DNA of 64,000 nt from Mesostigma viride (Eukaryota; Streptophyta; Mesostigmatophyceae; Mesostigmatales; Mesostigmataceae). This document shows, in pieces, positions 33,085 through 43,243 of the stretch (the first letter of the stretch is position 1; each line of letters starts with the position of its first letter). The notes below the pieces were generated by a model, which was given only the letters and a program-made list of their open reading frames with translations, searched no databases and was not told the DNA's origin. The stretch is taken from positions 2,382,506 to 2,446,505 of the forward strand of contig RPFO01000002.1 of the NCBI GenBank assembly GCA_009746045.1. Direction: 5' to 3'. Position numbers and translations under genes: made by a program.

Positions 33085-33121
33085 CCCACCCACCCACCCT
33101 CTTTGGTGGCCTGGTCTGCGC

Positions 33122-33247
33122 GGGTAATCGCGAGCCATGCCTAAGGAGTTCTTAATAGCGGTTCTGTAACCGCTACCTGTCTGTATGCATCTACTTATTG
33201 TTTTAACAAAGATGCTGGTGACTATGGTGAGCAAACGGGTGTATGAA
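33122..33247 (+). repeat. B2 module of N1
   Basis: 126 bases, matching B1; marks the right end of the element. No target duplication is visible, as expected for YR integration. Confidence 0.85.
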
Positions 33248-33606
33248 ACTCTTTTCTTGGTTATCGGTGTGCCTTTGTTTGGATGCAGGGGGGATCGCTG
33301 TGCCGACACAACGCGTTCAACGTGCTGGGCATCAACAATCCTGACGTCCCAAGGTGTACTGGAGGGGCGGGGACCTGATGATCAACCACAAGATGTGGAC
33401 ACCCCCTGCGGGCTAGAATAGCCCTAGCTTGTAATCATTGGTAGTCGCCATGGCAGCCATGCCTAGAATGTTTGCCTAGCTGGGCCACCATACGTAGTCA
33501 CGTGCACCGCTAACACACGGTACACAACCAGCCGTAGCCTTAGCTGAGTCCTTGTACAACCATGCTACGTCCTGGCTATGCTCAGATTACTTGCCCACAC
33601 ACCTGT
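33248..33606. other. Unassigned sequence
   Basis: Nothing recognised. Confidence 0.4.
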
Positions 33607-33808
33607 TATGATATGCTCACGTGGGTCTTATTGCACCCACAGATCTTGCCGGATCGTTTATCGGGTCCGCCGATAGCAGCTGTGGCATGCCTTTGGCATG
33701 AAGGAGAAAGGGGGTCTCTGCCCTAGTTCCTGCTGTGCACACACAGGGATCGATTAAAAGCACTTCGGTGCTCCGTGACCCAACGGGAGCACGAGTTTAA
33801 TTAATTAA
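33607..33808 (+). repeat. Repeat F, copy 1
   Basis: About 200 bases from tatgatatgctcac to tttaattaattaa, with an inverted copy at 44343-44551. Contains GTGCTCC...GGGAGCAC near 33767, which can form a hairpin, and a gcatgcc...ggcatg palindrome. Class unknown. Confidence 0.7.
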
Positions 33809-33829
33809 AATTAGTGGTGCTGAGTTTTT

Positions 33830-34195
33830 TTTTCACATTAATGACTGAATGAAATAAAGCTCATGATTTTTCTCGTGTTATACTCTTGGTGAGAAATTTT
33901 TCACCATGTTGACTCATGATTTTTCTCGTGTTATACTCTTGGTGAGAAATTTCTCACCTTTTCTCACCTTTTCTCACTTTTTCTCACTCATTCTCACCTT
34001 TTTTCTCACTTTAGGGTTTTTCTCACCCCATTCTCACCCCCCCCCCCTTTTTCTCACCAAAATCTCACCCGAGTGAGATTTTCTTGAGTGTGTTTGCGGA
34101 AAAAATTGAGATTTTTCTCAATTTTCTCACAAAAAATCTCAACATGGTGATAAAATTGAGAGTTTTTGAGAAAAATCTCAAAATCTGAGTTCCTA
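33830..34195. repeat. TCTCAC/GTGAGA-rich tract
   Basis: Starts with a 46-base unit present twice (33860-33905 and 33913-33958), continues with about ten TTCTCACC-like units on the + strand to about 34068, and ends with about 120 bases rich in TGAGA and AATCTCA, able to pair with the former. It directly precedes the LINE remnant and could be its 5' leader. Confidence 0.7.
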
Positions 34196-34221
34196 GTGTC
34201 GATCGAGCGGAACAGGGGACG

Positions 34222-36187
34222 ATGGCCGTACCTGGCGGCCCTGGACGCGCCCAGGCGGACGTCAACGCGCTGGCCCAGGGTGCTCCCAACGCTGCCATTT
34301 TTGCGGGCTTTGCGGCCCGCGCCCCGTTGCTGGCGGCCCGGCACCTGCCCGTCATGCCCTGCCGCCGCCCCGGCCCGCTCTACCGCCAGGCCCCCCGGTC
34401 TTGGCCCCCCGGCACCGCCTCGATCAAGCGTAACCGGGACCCGTTGCTGAAACCGGTGCTCATGGCCGCCCTTGTGGAGGCCTACGCACACGCTCAGGAC
34501 GCAGAGGCGGCCCACCAGTGCATCGCAGATGCCAAGGCCTGCCAAGCTCGCAACCAGGGCAAGGACATGTGGTACCACCTCGACCGGCTACTGAGGCGGC
34601 CGGCGGCAGCGCACCCCGGTGAAGCACACACGGGGGACGGCACGGCGCCGGTCAGCCTTGACCGCTGGTTCAATGGCCCACAATGTTTCGACTTGACAGG
34701 CGGTGGGGCTCGCGCCCCCCCCCCCGCCGCTTCACCCCGAGACGGCCCGGCGCCCGTCTCGGTGTTGCCAGACCCCCCCGCCGCCTGCGCTCCCCTCCTC
34801 GGCCGCGGACTACCAACAAGTCCCCGGCCTTGCAGGAGGACTGCCTTGCCACCAACGGCGTCGTCCACCCCTTCACTTTGAAGGAATTCGACGGTGCCCT
34901 TGCTCGCAGGCCTCCGGTACGACGCGGCGGTCGGTGCCGACCACCTTTCGGCTGAGCTGCTGAAGACCCCTGATCATGACCTGGCGGTGCGGGAGCTTCT
35001 GCTGGCGTTCTGCAAGCGTGTCCTGCTCTCTGATGAGCCTCCGCCTGCTGAGTGGCAGACGGCCATCCGAGTCATGCTGTACAAGAAAGGCTCTGCTGCT
35101 GACCCCAGTAACTATCGGGGTGTCTGCCTCCAGAGCGCCGCGCTGAAGGTCTTCATGCGCATGATGCTGCACAGGCTCCGCGCCCTGCTGGACCCACACC
35201 TGGGTGAGTCTCAGATGGGTTTCCGTCGTGGTCGTAACACTGTCATGGCTGTGTTTGTCGCGCGCCGGTTGATGGACGAAGGTGCGTCGCCTTTGCCCTG
35301 ACAGTTTGCCGCTAGTCTTCATTTTTATTGACTATATCAAGGCCTTTGACACGGTCCTCTGGGAGGCTCTTTGGGCCATCCTATGTACTAAGCTCTGGAT
35401 CGGGTACCACCAGCGTTTATTGCTGCCATTCGTGGACTGTATGAGGGCTCACAGGCAGTAGTGCGGACTGCGGAAGGCACCACCCCACCATTCCCCCTTC
35501 ACCGGCCACGGGGTGTGGCAAGGTTGTGTCCTGTCCCCATATGTATCTGTTCATCATTGTCGTGGATCACGTCATGCGCCGGGCACGTGCGTGCTTTACC
35601 GCTCTTAAGGGGTTCGAGCCCGGCTTGGACATCCGCCGCGAACACGGCGGCGTTGACCCTGGCTACCGCCTGTCCGACTTGATTTATGTGGATGACACCA
35701 CCCTCATCGCGCGCCCGGCCCCGAGCACATTCAGACCTGGCTGGACTGTCTGGGGTTAGAGGCGAGGGCGGTGGGGTTGGAGATTAGTGTCAAAACTGAG
35801 GCGATGGTGATTGGGGCTTCCAGTCGCCCGCCGCTGCCGTGGCTGCTAGACGGGACGGAGGTCCCGTTCCGTGATCGCTTCAAACTGCTGGGGAGCATGC
35901 TCCCCGACACCGCCGACGATGTGGACACCCGCATCGGCCTGGCCTGGGCTAGGCATCGTTCGCTCAAAACCTACTGGCACTCGAAGGCCCTCGGCGAGCA
36001 CCGCAAGCGCATGCTCCTCAAGGTCCTGGTCCTCACGGTGCTCACCTATGGCGCCGAGGCATGGACGCTCACGGACACGCTGGCCGCCAAGCTAGACGGC
36101 ACGGTAACCAGGATGCTCCGTCAGGCCCTGAATGTTGGGTTTTCCACGCATAGGTCTTTAGAATCTTTGTACCAGGGCATTAATTAA
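34222..36187 (+). pseudogene. LINE-type reverse transcriptase, broken
   Basis: Pieces in several frames form one non-LTR retrotransposon RT. 34894-35301 has WQTAIRVMLYKKG, DPSNYRGVCLQSAALKVF and ESQMGFRRGRNT (RT motifs 1, 2 and 2a). About 35310-35380 encodes the FIDYIKAFDTV block (motif A); near 35526-35720 come a GC-VLSPYLFII-like stretch and LSDLIYVDDTTLIA (YVDD, motif C); 35771-36187 has the thumb-like part, VKTEAMVIG, FKLLGSMLPD and LTYGAEAW. It stops at LYQGIN, where full elements continue, because repeat E abuts at 36205. The 5' part (34222-34881) is proline-rich and unassigned. No endonuclease domain was recognised. Confidence 0.75.
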
Positions 36188-36204
36188 ACCCATAGTCCGC
36201 TGAC

Positions 36205-37031
36205 CCATTTTTGGCACTTTTATACCCCTGAAAATGAAAAAAATCATAACTTACAGGCCACAACTCCAAATACCCCCAACCAAGATGCTAGGAGTATCTA
36301 CACTTCAAGGGCTTTCAGAATATGCAATAATACCTTGGCTTTATTAAAGCATTTGGATGATAGCTCCAGTCAAAGCTGGCCAAAAGACGATCTTTTTTCC
36401 CCAAGGAAAAGTCTACCCCCCCCTAACTTCCCAGGGAGGGCAGGGAATCTCAATACCAACATTGGACAACTTAGTTGGATAGTCCAATGGGGGTTTCCTT
36501 GGGTCAGACCACCCGGATAACCCATTACCCCTATATAACGTGCTCATACATGTGTGTGGGTTACGCGCGTGAAAACAGCTATCTATCTATGACATGCAGC
36601 ACAATAATGCATTATAACAAGCTATCAAAGGCTGCCAAAAGTGCTGGAATACAAACACGTTGCCTACCTGCACTGACGGAGTGGTATACTCCAGAGAAAT
36701 GCCCAAAACTGGGCACTTTCAGGGCTAATACCACTCTTTACAACAGGCATGGAACTTGCTGAAATATGCATGGATAAAATCGTCATTCATAATGCATGGG
36801 ATACGTATTCCGCTGCAAACAACACGCAAATACGTTGTCGTACCTGGCTCGTTCATGCCCTACCCGGATTCCGCTGGCCGGGACCCTCATATCTCACACA
36901 TACTGATGCTCCACAGGCAAAGGCCGCCATAGCCGCATACTTCATGATCCACCATGGCTACCAGGTCGATGTTCCGTGCAAAGATGGCCACTAAACTAGT
37001 CCGCATTCTCAGCAAACGCTGCAGCTGACGT
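36205..37031. repeat. Repeat E, second copy, left half
   Basis: Matches 23489 to about 24315. Interrupted by element C at 37032; the last five bases (gacgt) are repeated after the element. Confidence 0.75.
37027..37031. repeat. Target-site duplication of element C (left)
   Basis: GACGT directly before the 5' LTR; identical five bases at 43827-43831. Five bases is the usual duplication made by Copia integrases. Confidence 0.85.
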
Positions 37032-37614
37032 TGTTATATTATAGGTTTCAGCTCGCAGTCACATGGAAATAATTAATGATTGTGTGCCGGTACTTAGCCA
37101 TTTTGTGGTTCGAGGCGTTCGGGTTAATTCAGCGCATTGGGACTTAGCCGTTTTGAGGTTCGGCTGAATTTTGGCTTGTGTGATCCACAACGATTTAAGT
37201 TACGCTGTGTGCGTTATGCCTCGTGAGTTACGCCCTAGACTTTGGCTGCGCGGCACTGGTCCGGTACTGAGGTGCGGACTAGGATTCTGGGTACTGCCGG
37301 CTGGCGTGACAAGTGGCGAGATACTGGTGTGGGTCGATTGGTCGGTACTCGGCTGGTGTGTTGTAACGGAGATGTGTAACGGAGATGCGTTCCCAGGCTT
37401 GCGTCGGTGCCTAGCGCTGCAGGCTAGCCTAGCCGCCTGACAGACGATGATGATCCAAAAGCCAGCATTGTGTTGCGGCGGTCCAACGGTTGTTGCTGCT
37501 ATGCTGGCAATGGCTATGGTTGCGCTGGTAAATTAAGCTGGGGGCTTGGCTCTGAGTTTGTAACCTGATTACCGTAAAATTATCATTTAATAAAATTCGA
37601 ACTCGATTTTAACA
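37032..37614 (+). repeat. 5' LTR of element C
   Basis: 583 bases, TGTTATATTATAGG to CGATTTTAACA. Near-identical partner at 43244-43826. The 89-codon ORF inside it exists in both LTRs simply because they are copies. Confidence 0.95.
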
Positions 37615-37654
37615 TGTACTAGGACGGGGTTAATTAATAAGGAAAAACGTAGCA

Positions 37655-38629
37655 ATGTCGGATCAAGAACAAGAAGAGACGGATTCGAGAAAGCGTACTG
37701 GGTGGAAGGATTTAAGAAATGAGAAGAATTTGATAGAGCTGTGCAAAACACGAGTCGGGACAATTCCTCTTGATGCGGCAGTGACATTGGTAGAGGATTT
37801 CTGTGACAGGTTTGAGGCGTTTGTGGCGGATCATGCAGATAAAACCGAGGATCTGTATGGGCTATTCCGGGATGCCGGAATGTTTAGAGCCGACAACGCC
37901 ATTCTAGTAAATTGCCTGCGCTCCTGCCGTGACGAGAAAATCGAGGGCGCTGCAATTGGAGGTAGGTTGCGTGCAGCACTTCTTGAATCGAAAGCATCTG
38001 CCAAGTCTCGTCATGTTGGCATTTATAATTGGGTGCCGAAGCGTCCCTACACACTCGACCTTCTCGCTTTGAGAAATGCGAGAAACGAGAGTGTAAAGGA
38101 TGGCATTCCGGTGGTGGAACTGGCGGTGGTGGACCGTTATGTTCGCAATGCCAAGGACCTTAATTTCCAGAATGCCATGGCAGCTCTCAAGCGTGAGAAA
38201 GCCGAGGATGATCTCAATAAGGCGATTGAGGTTATCACGGGCATTGTCGAGGGTGAGGAGAGGGACATGGTGGCCCAACTGCGGGCCCAAGGTAAGCTCA
38301 ATGAGCTGGGTCTGATTTCCCCTGCATTACCGCCTGTCGCTGTGAATTCCATTCCTTCTTCTGGTGGTGCCCAAGGTGGTGCTGCTAAAGCGCCGGATGG
38401 GGGCAAGGTGGCCGCCATTGCGGGCGGTGGTGGCTCTAGCGGCGCGGGGCCCAGCGGGCCTCGGGGCAATGGGGGCCCGATGCGTAGGGGCAATAAGGGC
38501 AGCTTCAGCCGAGCGCAGCGCATGCCTGGGAAGCGATGGCAGCAAGGTAGACAGCAGCCATACCCGCAGCAGCAGCAGCATGCACAACAGCCTGCAGCTG
38601 CGTCGCCGTATCAGCAGCAACAGCGCTCG

Positions 38630-38663
<34 letters not shown>

Positions 38664-38875
38664 GTGCACAGCCGGCGGTGCATGGGGCATGCTTTGTGTG
38701 TGGGAAGTCGGGACACATGGCAGCCAATTGCTATCACAGGCACAAGGACACTCTCCAGGCACGCAGCAACGCCAACTCGCAAGCACCAGCGGTGTGTCAC
38801 AGGTGTGGGCAGCCAGGGCACTTTGCGAGGGACACTCACCTGTGCCCAGCGGCCCAGGGCGGTGGCCGTAGGTGA
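37655..38875 (+). CDS. gag: Element C gag
   Basis: 406 codons from ATG 37655, 40 bases after the LTR. The N-terminal two thirds are helical and charged (WKDLRNEKNLIELCKTRVG, then NCLRSCRDEKIEGAAIGGRL), as expected for capsid. After a glycine- and proline-rich stretch and a glutamine run encoded by CAG repeats (38563-38662), two zinc knuckles follow: CFVCGKSGHMAANC fits CX2CX4HX4C, whereas CHRCGQPGHFARDTHLC has a longer last spacing. Stop is TGA 38873-38875, followed by CTA, with the same frame open into pol. Confidence 0.92.
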
Positions 38876-38878
38876 CTA
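38873..38878 (+). promoter_or_regulatory. Candidate stop-codon readthrough site, TGA-CTA
   Basis: Gag ends AGG-TGA and the next codons, CTA-GGT-GAG-GTT-GGC-ATG, run in the same frame into pol with no further stop. UGA followed by CUA is a known efficient readthrough context in other eukaryotes and viruses. This would give a gag-pol fusion at a low ratio, as in retroviruses that use stop suppression. Starting pol independently at ATG 38891 is the alternative. Confidence 0.6.
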
Positions 38879-38890
38879 GGTGAGGTTGGC

Positions 38891-41800
38891 ATGCGGGCTG
38901 GTGCAGGGGAGGCCAGCTCGACCCCCCAGGTGTACTCACCCTACCTGGGTGCTCAGGTGGCGGTGCTAGCAGGCACTAGGGAGAAGGGGGGCCACCTGGA
39001 GCATGGGACAGCTGCAGAAGGGGGAAGGGCAGTGTCTCAGGGGATGGGGAATGAGTGGGTTGGAGGCGCTGCAGGGGGGCACACCGCAGCGGGCGGGCCG
39101 CCGGTAGGTGGTACCTCACCAGACCCTAGTTCAGCACATGTGAATGGTGCGGCGTGCGGTGAGGCAGCCGGGTCGCTCAGTGTACTTAACATGGCCACAC
39201 GGTTACACAAAGCACTAGGGCATGGGCATGCGGGTGAGGAGTGGGCAGCCATGCTAGGGTTCACAGACTTAGTGGATATGTGCAAGCAGGTGTGGTTAAG
39301 GTGTCGCAAATGTCAGGAGCGGGCACCTAAACCGCACAAGTTCCATGCACGTAGGCCAGAGTTTGAGCGAGGTGTGGTGCAGTGTGATGTATTCATGTAT
39401 GACGACAGAGACTACGTGCTTGCAGTGGGCAGGTTCTCCAGGTACAAGGTCATGGTGCCACTTGAGCGCAAGCTGAAGGAGCACTTGTGTGATGCATTGC
39501 GTCTCCTCAGGTCCAAGTTTGGTGTGGCATCTGTGTTGGAGTGCGATCAGCAGTTTGAGTGCTGTGTGGGTGAGCCGGGTGTGGGGAAGATAGAACTTGC
39601 TGGGGTAGCTGACCACGAGCACCAGGGTCTTGTCGAGCGCCACATACAGACATCGAAGCAGGTGATGGCATGCATGGAGAAGATGAGAACAGGCTCGTAT
39701 CGTGAGAGGCTGGTGATCTGCAATGAGATAGAGCAATGTCTCAACAACCGTGTAATGGTCAAGGTGTTGGGTGGGCAGGTGGCAGTCACGCCTAAGGGAG
39801 TGGAGATGGGCTTGTTGTCACCTGAGGCTGTGGAAGAGTACAGGGATTATTTGAGCGATCGTTACGTGCGCATGGTAAAGATGGACCTGCGACGTGGACA
39901 GGTTTATGTGCCGTGCGTGAACGCCAGGGTCTGGGCCTACGCGGAGGGCAGTCATGGAAAACGGGGCCTATGGAGAGGTCCCGGTGTGGTCAAGGAGATC
40001 GATCCTGATCACATGCTTGCTTCGGTAGCGCTAGAGGACAGTTGCTACGACAAGCTGCTAGCGTGGAAACACCTGCGCCCCTACTATGACGGGCTGGGGC
40101 CGCCAGACCCACCCGCTGAGGAAGGTGTTAGGGACCCCAGTGTGCAGGCTGGGGGTGAGGCGGGGGATCCCGGGGCTGCAGGGGGGGTGAGGGAGGGGGG
40201 TGGGCCTGATCAACCTACTCGCTCCCTTTCGCCGGAAGCTGGGTTGCCACCTTCCAAGGGCGGTCCCGCTAGCGTGGGGTCGGGCGGTTCGGGGGTTGCC
40301 CCAGCCGTTGACGACCAGGAGAAGCAGCGCGCCGCGGTACTAGCCCGCCTAGTGGAGCGCCTGCAGGAAGCTCGACGCGCTGCCACGGTGGGCGAGCAGC
40401 GGCAGTTGGGGGGCAACATCTCGCGGGCCGGCAAGGAGCGGGTGGCCGAAGGTGGGATGGTACCACGGTCCGGTGAGGCGGGTGAGCCAGCCGAAGGTGG
40501 GGTTGCACGGGCCGGCGATGCTGGGGCATTGACCGCAGGTGCGGGGCAGCAGGCTGGTGGCGTTGGCGGGTTGGCCGACGCGGGGCCTATATTGCCGAGT
40601 GAGGGCGACAGCCCCATGGACGACAGCGAGGCTGTCGAGGAGAGAGGTGAGCCAGGTGAGCTGGTGGCTGCGGTCTCTAAGCTTGCCAACTGGTATTCGG
40701 ACGGGCTGGGTAGTTGTCGATTGGAAGTGGACACTGACGCGGTGGTGTGCTTGCTGGGTGAGGGAGTAGCCAGGCATCTGCCGTGCACTGCGTCCAGGTG
40801 GAGGTATGTGGAGGACTTCTCCGGGTTAGTGAGGATGCCGGTGCGGGGTGAGGTAATGCTGACGATCTTGGGGAGAGAGACGCCGTTTTGCGTGCTCGAG
40901 GGGTATGATGGACCCGCCATTTTGGGACTTCCTTTCCTGGACCATCCTGATGTGCGGATTCAGAGCTCATTGCTAACCCGAGTAGGTCACGGGTCGATAG
41001 AGCTACAGTCTTACAAGTCAGTCGAGCCTCTCAGTCGCATTTGCAGCACAGTGGCTAGGCTAGCAGCACTGTCGGGTACGGAGGGTGTAGCGTGGGGCGC
41101 TGATCTCCCGCCAGCTGCTGACCTCGTTATGCCTGCATTACTGCATCCCAACAGCCTAGGAATCACTGAGAGGGACATAGCCGCACATTCCCCGATCACA
41201 TTCCCTGAGCTTGTACTGCAGATGTCAACGCCTAGTGGGTTCTCGAGCTGGTGGTGTGCATTCCGTAAGGCACTTGAGGAGTGGCAGGGCTACGGGGTGT
41301 ATGAACCGCTTGACACGGTGCCGAAGGGGGCTAGGGTGCTTCCGCTGAAGATGGTGCTGTCCCACAAGGTGAAGGCAGGTGTGGAGATCTGCTACGTGAG
41401 GCCGGTATCACAAGAGTTTGCAGGTACTAGCCCGCTGGCCAAGGAGGAGCTCTACACCCCAGGGATGGCATGGGACACGTTCAGGATGGTTAGCATGATT
41501 TTTCTTAGCTTTCTGGACGAAGGCAAGGACTACGCGTGTGCGTCCATTGATGTCAAGCGCGCATTCCCTAACTCTAGCGAGGAAGTGGCGCAAGAGGTGT
41601 GGGAGGGTACTCCGCCTCTAGTGGTGCAGACGCCGCCGTTCTGGAAGGAGGTGGTCACGTCTGAGTTCATGGGTCTGTGCAAGGCTATAGAGGGTCTGCA
41701 GAGCGCGTCGATTGTTTGGAGGATAACCCTCATGCGTGCGTTGGGTGAGATCGCAGAGTTTGAGGTATCTCCCTACGACCCATCGTTGTTCGTGGCGCGG

Positions 41801-42769
41801 ATGCCGTCTGGTCCTATGTTTGTACAACTGCATGGGGATGACCTGCGTGTCATTGCTTCGCGGTCAGCCTTGCATGCATTCTATGCTGACATTGGGCGGC
41901 GGTTCCCAGTGGGTGAGTTGCAGCAATTGGGGCCGCAGACGCCACGGGTGTTCTGCGGGGTGGTGCAAACCCTGCGGGTGGTGTCGGGTAAGCACCGGAT
42001 GCACTTGGGTATTCCTGACAAGTACAGGGAGGAGCTCATGCGCGATGTGGAGGAGTTGTGCGCCAAGGGTTTGTGGAGCAGATTGCGTGGCAAGCTCGGG
42101 TGGATGGCAGCGGTGTGTGGGCCTGACCTGCTGGTGTTAAGTAGGACTGTGGATGAGGTGTTGGCTCTCGTTTCTCCGTCTGTGATCAAGCAGTATGTTG
42201 CTGAGAGCCAGGGTGTAGTACTTTCTGGTTTGTCTCTTTCTCAGCCGATTGTGTTGCATTGCTTTGCTGACACGTCTGGCGAGGGCAGGGAGCTCACCAA
42301 GACGAGAGCTCGCATGGGCGGCTTGTTTGTGCTCTCCAACCCCAAGGGCAATGGTTCGCTCTGTGGGTGGTACTCTAGGTTGTGCCGCAGGGTGGCAGTT
42401 GGATCGGATACCAATGAGTGTCGCGGGGTGTGTGAGTGCATCAAGGCGTCCCTGTATCTAGAGCAATTTCTGCGCTGGATGGGCAAGTGGCTGGATGCTC
42501 GTTTGGTACTGACCACGACTGTGCATACCGACAGTCAGCCGCTTGTGAGTTTCATTCTCAACAGCCTGTCCAGGACGCGCGACCTGGATTTCCTACTACT
42601 CAAGGAACTGTCATACGCAGTGAGCGTGCTTCATCTACCTGGGAAGCTCAACCCGGCTGATGCGCTGACCAAGCTGTTCGCTGGGGCGCGCGACCAGTAT
42701 CGCCTCCTGCGGATGGTCATGGGGGGCTCTCTCGGGGATCTGCAAGGACTGCTGGAGGGTTTGATGTAG
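38891..42769 (+). CDS. pol: Element C pol: integrase, protease-like, RT, RNase H
   Basis: 1292 codons from the first ATG; the frame is open back to 38876. Domains: HHCC region (LHKALGHGHAG ... RCRKCQ, about residues 107-145); integrase core with VVQCDVFMYDD, LECDQQFECC and HQGLVERHIQT as D, D, E (to about 265); SH3-like tail (GKRGLWRGPGVVKEI); a low-complexity linker rich in G, P and A (about 400-590); a retropepsin-like part (RLEVDTDAVVCLLG about 610, then FCVLEGYDGPAILGLPFL about 665); RT with SIDVKRAFPN and QLHGDDLRVIA; RNase H with ADTSGEGRELTKTR, SDTNECRGVCECIKASLYL and LPGKLNPADALTK. As in A and B, the protease-like domain follows the integrase. Confidence 0.93.
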   Translation: MRAGAGEASSTPQVYSPYLGAQVAVLAGTREKGGHLEHGTAAEGGRAVSQGMGNEWVGGAAGGHTAAGGPPVGGTSPDPSSAHVNGAACGEAAGSLSVLNMATRLHKALGHGHAGEEWAAMLGFTDLVDMCKQVWLRCRKCQERAPKPHKFHARRPEFERGVVQCDVFMYDDRDYVLAVGRFSRYKVMVPLERKLKEHLCDALRLLRSKFGVASVLECDQQFECCVGEPGVGKIELAGVADHEHQGLVERHIQTSKQVMACMEKMRTGSYRERLVICNEIEQCLNNRVMVKVLGGQVAVTPKGVEMGLLSPEAVEEYRDYLSDRYVRMVKMDLRRGQVYVPCVNARVWAYAEGSHGKRGLWRGPGVVKEIDPDHMLASVALEDSCYDKLLAWKHLRPYYDGLGPPDPPAEEGVRDPSVQAGGEAGDPGAAGGVREGGGPDQPTRSLSPEAGLPPSKGGPASVGSGGSGVAPAVDDQEKQRAAVLARLVERLQEARRAATVGEQRQLGGNISRAGKERVAEGGMVPRSGEAGEPAEGGVARAGDAGALTAGAGQQAGGVGGLADAGPILPSEGDSPMDDSEAVEERGEPGELVAAVSKLANWYSDGLGSCRLEVDTDAVVCLLGEGVARHLPCTASRWRYVEDFSGLVRMPVRGEVMLTILGRETPFCVLEGYDGPAILGLPFLDHPDVRIQSSLLTRVGHGSIELQSYKSVEPLSRICSTVARLAALSGTEGVAWGADLPPAADLVMPALLHPNSLGITERDIAAHSPITFPELVLQMSTPSGFSSWWCAFRKALEEWQGYGVYEPLDTVPKGARVLPLKMVLSHKVKAGVEICYVRPVSQEFAGTSPLAKEELYTPGMAWDTFRMVSMIFLSFLDEGKDYACASIDVKRAFPNSSEEVAQEVWEGTPPLVVQTPPFWKEVVTSEFMGLCKAIEGLQSASIVWRITLMRALGEIAEFEVSPYDPSLFVARMPSGPMFVQLHGDDLRVIASRSALHAFYADIGRRFPVGELQQLGPQTPRVFCGVVQTLRVVSGKHRMHLGIPDKYREELMRDVEELCAKGLWSRLRGKLGWMAAVCGPDLLVLSRTVDEVLALVSPSVIKQYVAESQGVVLSGLSLSQPIVLHCFADTSGEGRELTKTRARMGGLFVLSNPKGNGSLCGWYSRLCRRVAVGSDTNECRGVCECIKASLYLEQFLRWMGKWLDARLVLTTTVHTDSQPLVSFILNSLSRTRDLDFLLLKELSYAVSVLHLPGKLNPADALTKLFAGARDQYRLLRMVMGGSLGDLQGLLEGLM

Positions 42770-43243
42770 ATCTGGGCAATGGACCATGTGGCATGAGAAT
42801 TTCAGGCTGGCAGGCGTTGGGACGCATTACATGTGGGCTGGGAATGACCCCTGGATCGAGCCCATCTCAGGATGACCCAGTACGGTTGGATAACTCTATC
42901 TTGGTGGGGATGTACCTGATGGGATGGTCCTGGGTTGAGGACCTGATCGGAGGCGGGGACTGTGGTTGGTGATGTGTGAAAGTCCGTGGGTTCAGGGTGT
43001 GGTTGGTGTTGGAGCCGAGGGTGGTCTTTTGATCAGTCTTGTATTCTCGCTTGCTTACTTGACTTACTGACAGATGCTGGTTGTACTACCAGGGCGTGAA
43101 TGGGCGCCAAGTGAGGGGTGCGGACTCCCCTAGTACATAGCGTCCTGTGTTAGTGCTTCCTGGTGAGGTGTCTGTCGGTTACTCTCGAGCTGAGTGAGAT
43201 AATGATTGGTGGGATGTGTGACTGCTCGGGAAAAAGCGGCTGG
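42770..43243 (+). other. Element C 3' untranslated region
   Basis: 474 bases between the pol stop and the 3' LTR with no ORF of note; ends in the purine-rich gggaaaaagcggctgg. Confidence 0.7.

Larger units (their letters stand above)
31249..33247 (+). mobile_element. Element N1: non-autonomous YR retrotransposon with complete split repeats
   Basis: Four modules in the order A1 (31249-31660), internal (31661-32543), B1 (32544-32669), A2 (32670-33084), a 37-base linker (33085-33121) and B2 (33122-33247). The A copies differ by a 3-base indel and little else; the B copies (126 bases each) are practically identical. This A1-internal-B1-A2-B2 plan is that of PAT/Ngaro/Kangaroo-type tyrosine-recombinase retrotransposons. 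The 883-base internal part encodes no RT, RNase H or recombinase, so the element would depend on proteins from a relative. A 128-codon ORF (32103-32489) containing CELCRSTEHEFLC is unrecognised. Confidence 0.75.

Noticed and set aside
34054-34578. 174-codon minus ORF opposite the LINE
   Set aside because: Antisense to the LINE N-terminal region and runs into the TCTCA tract; composition only.
37171-37440. 89-codon ORF, also at 43383-43652
   Set aside because: Lies inside the LTR of element C; its duplication reflects the LTR pair and it has no known motif.
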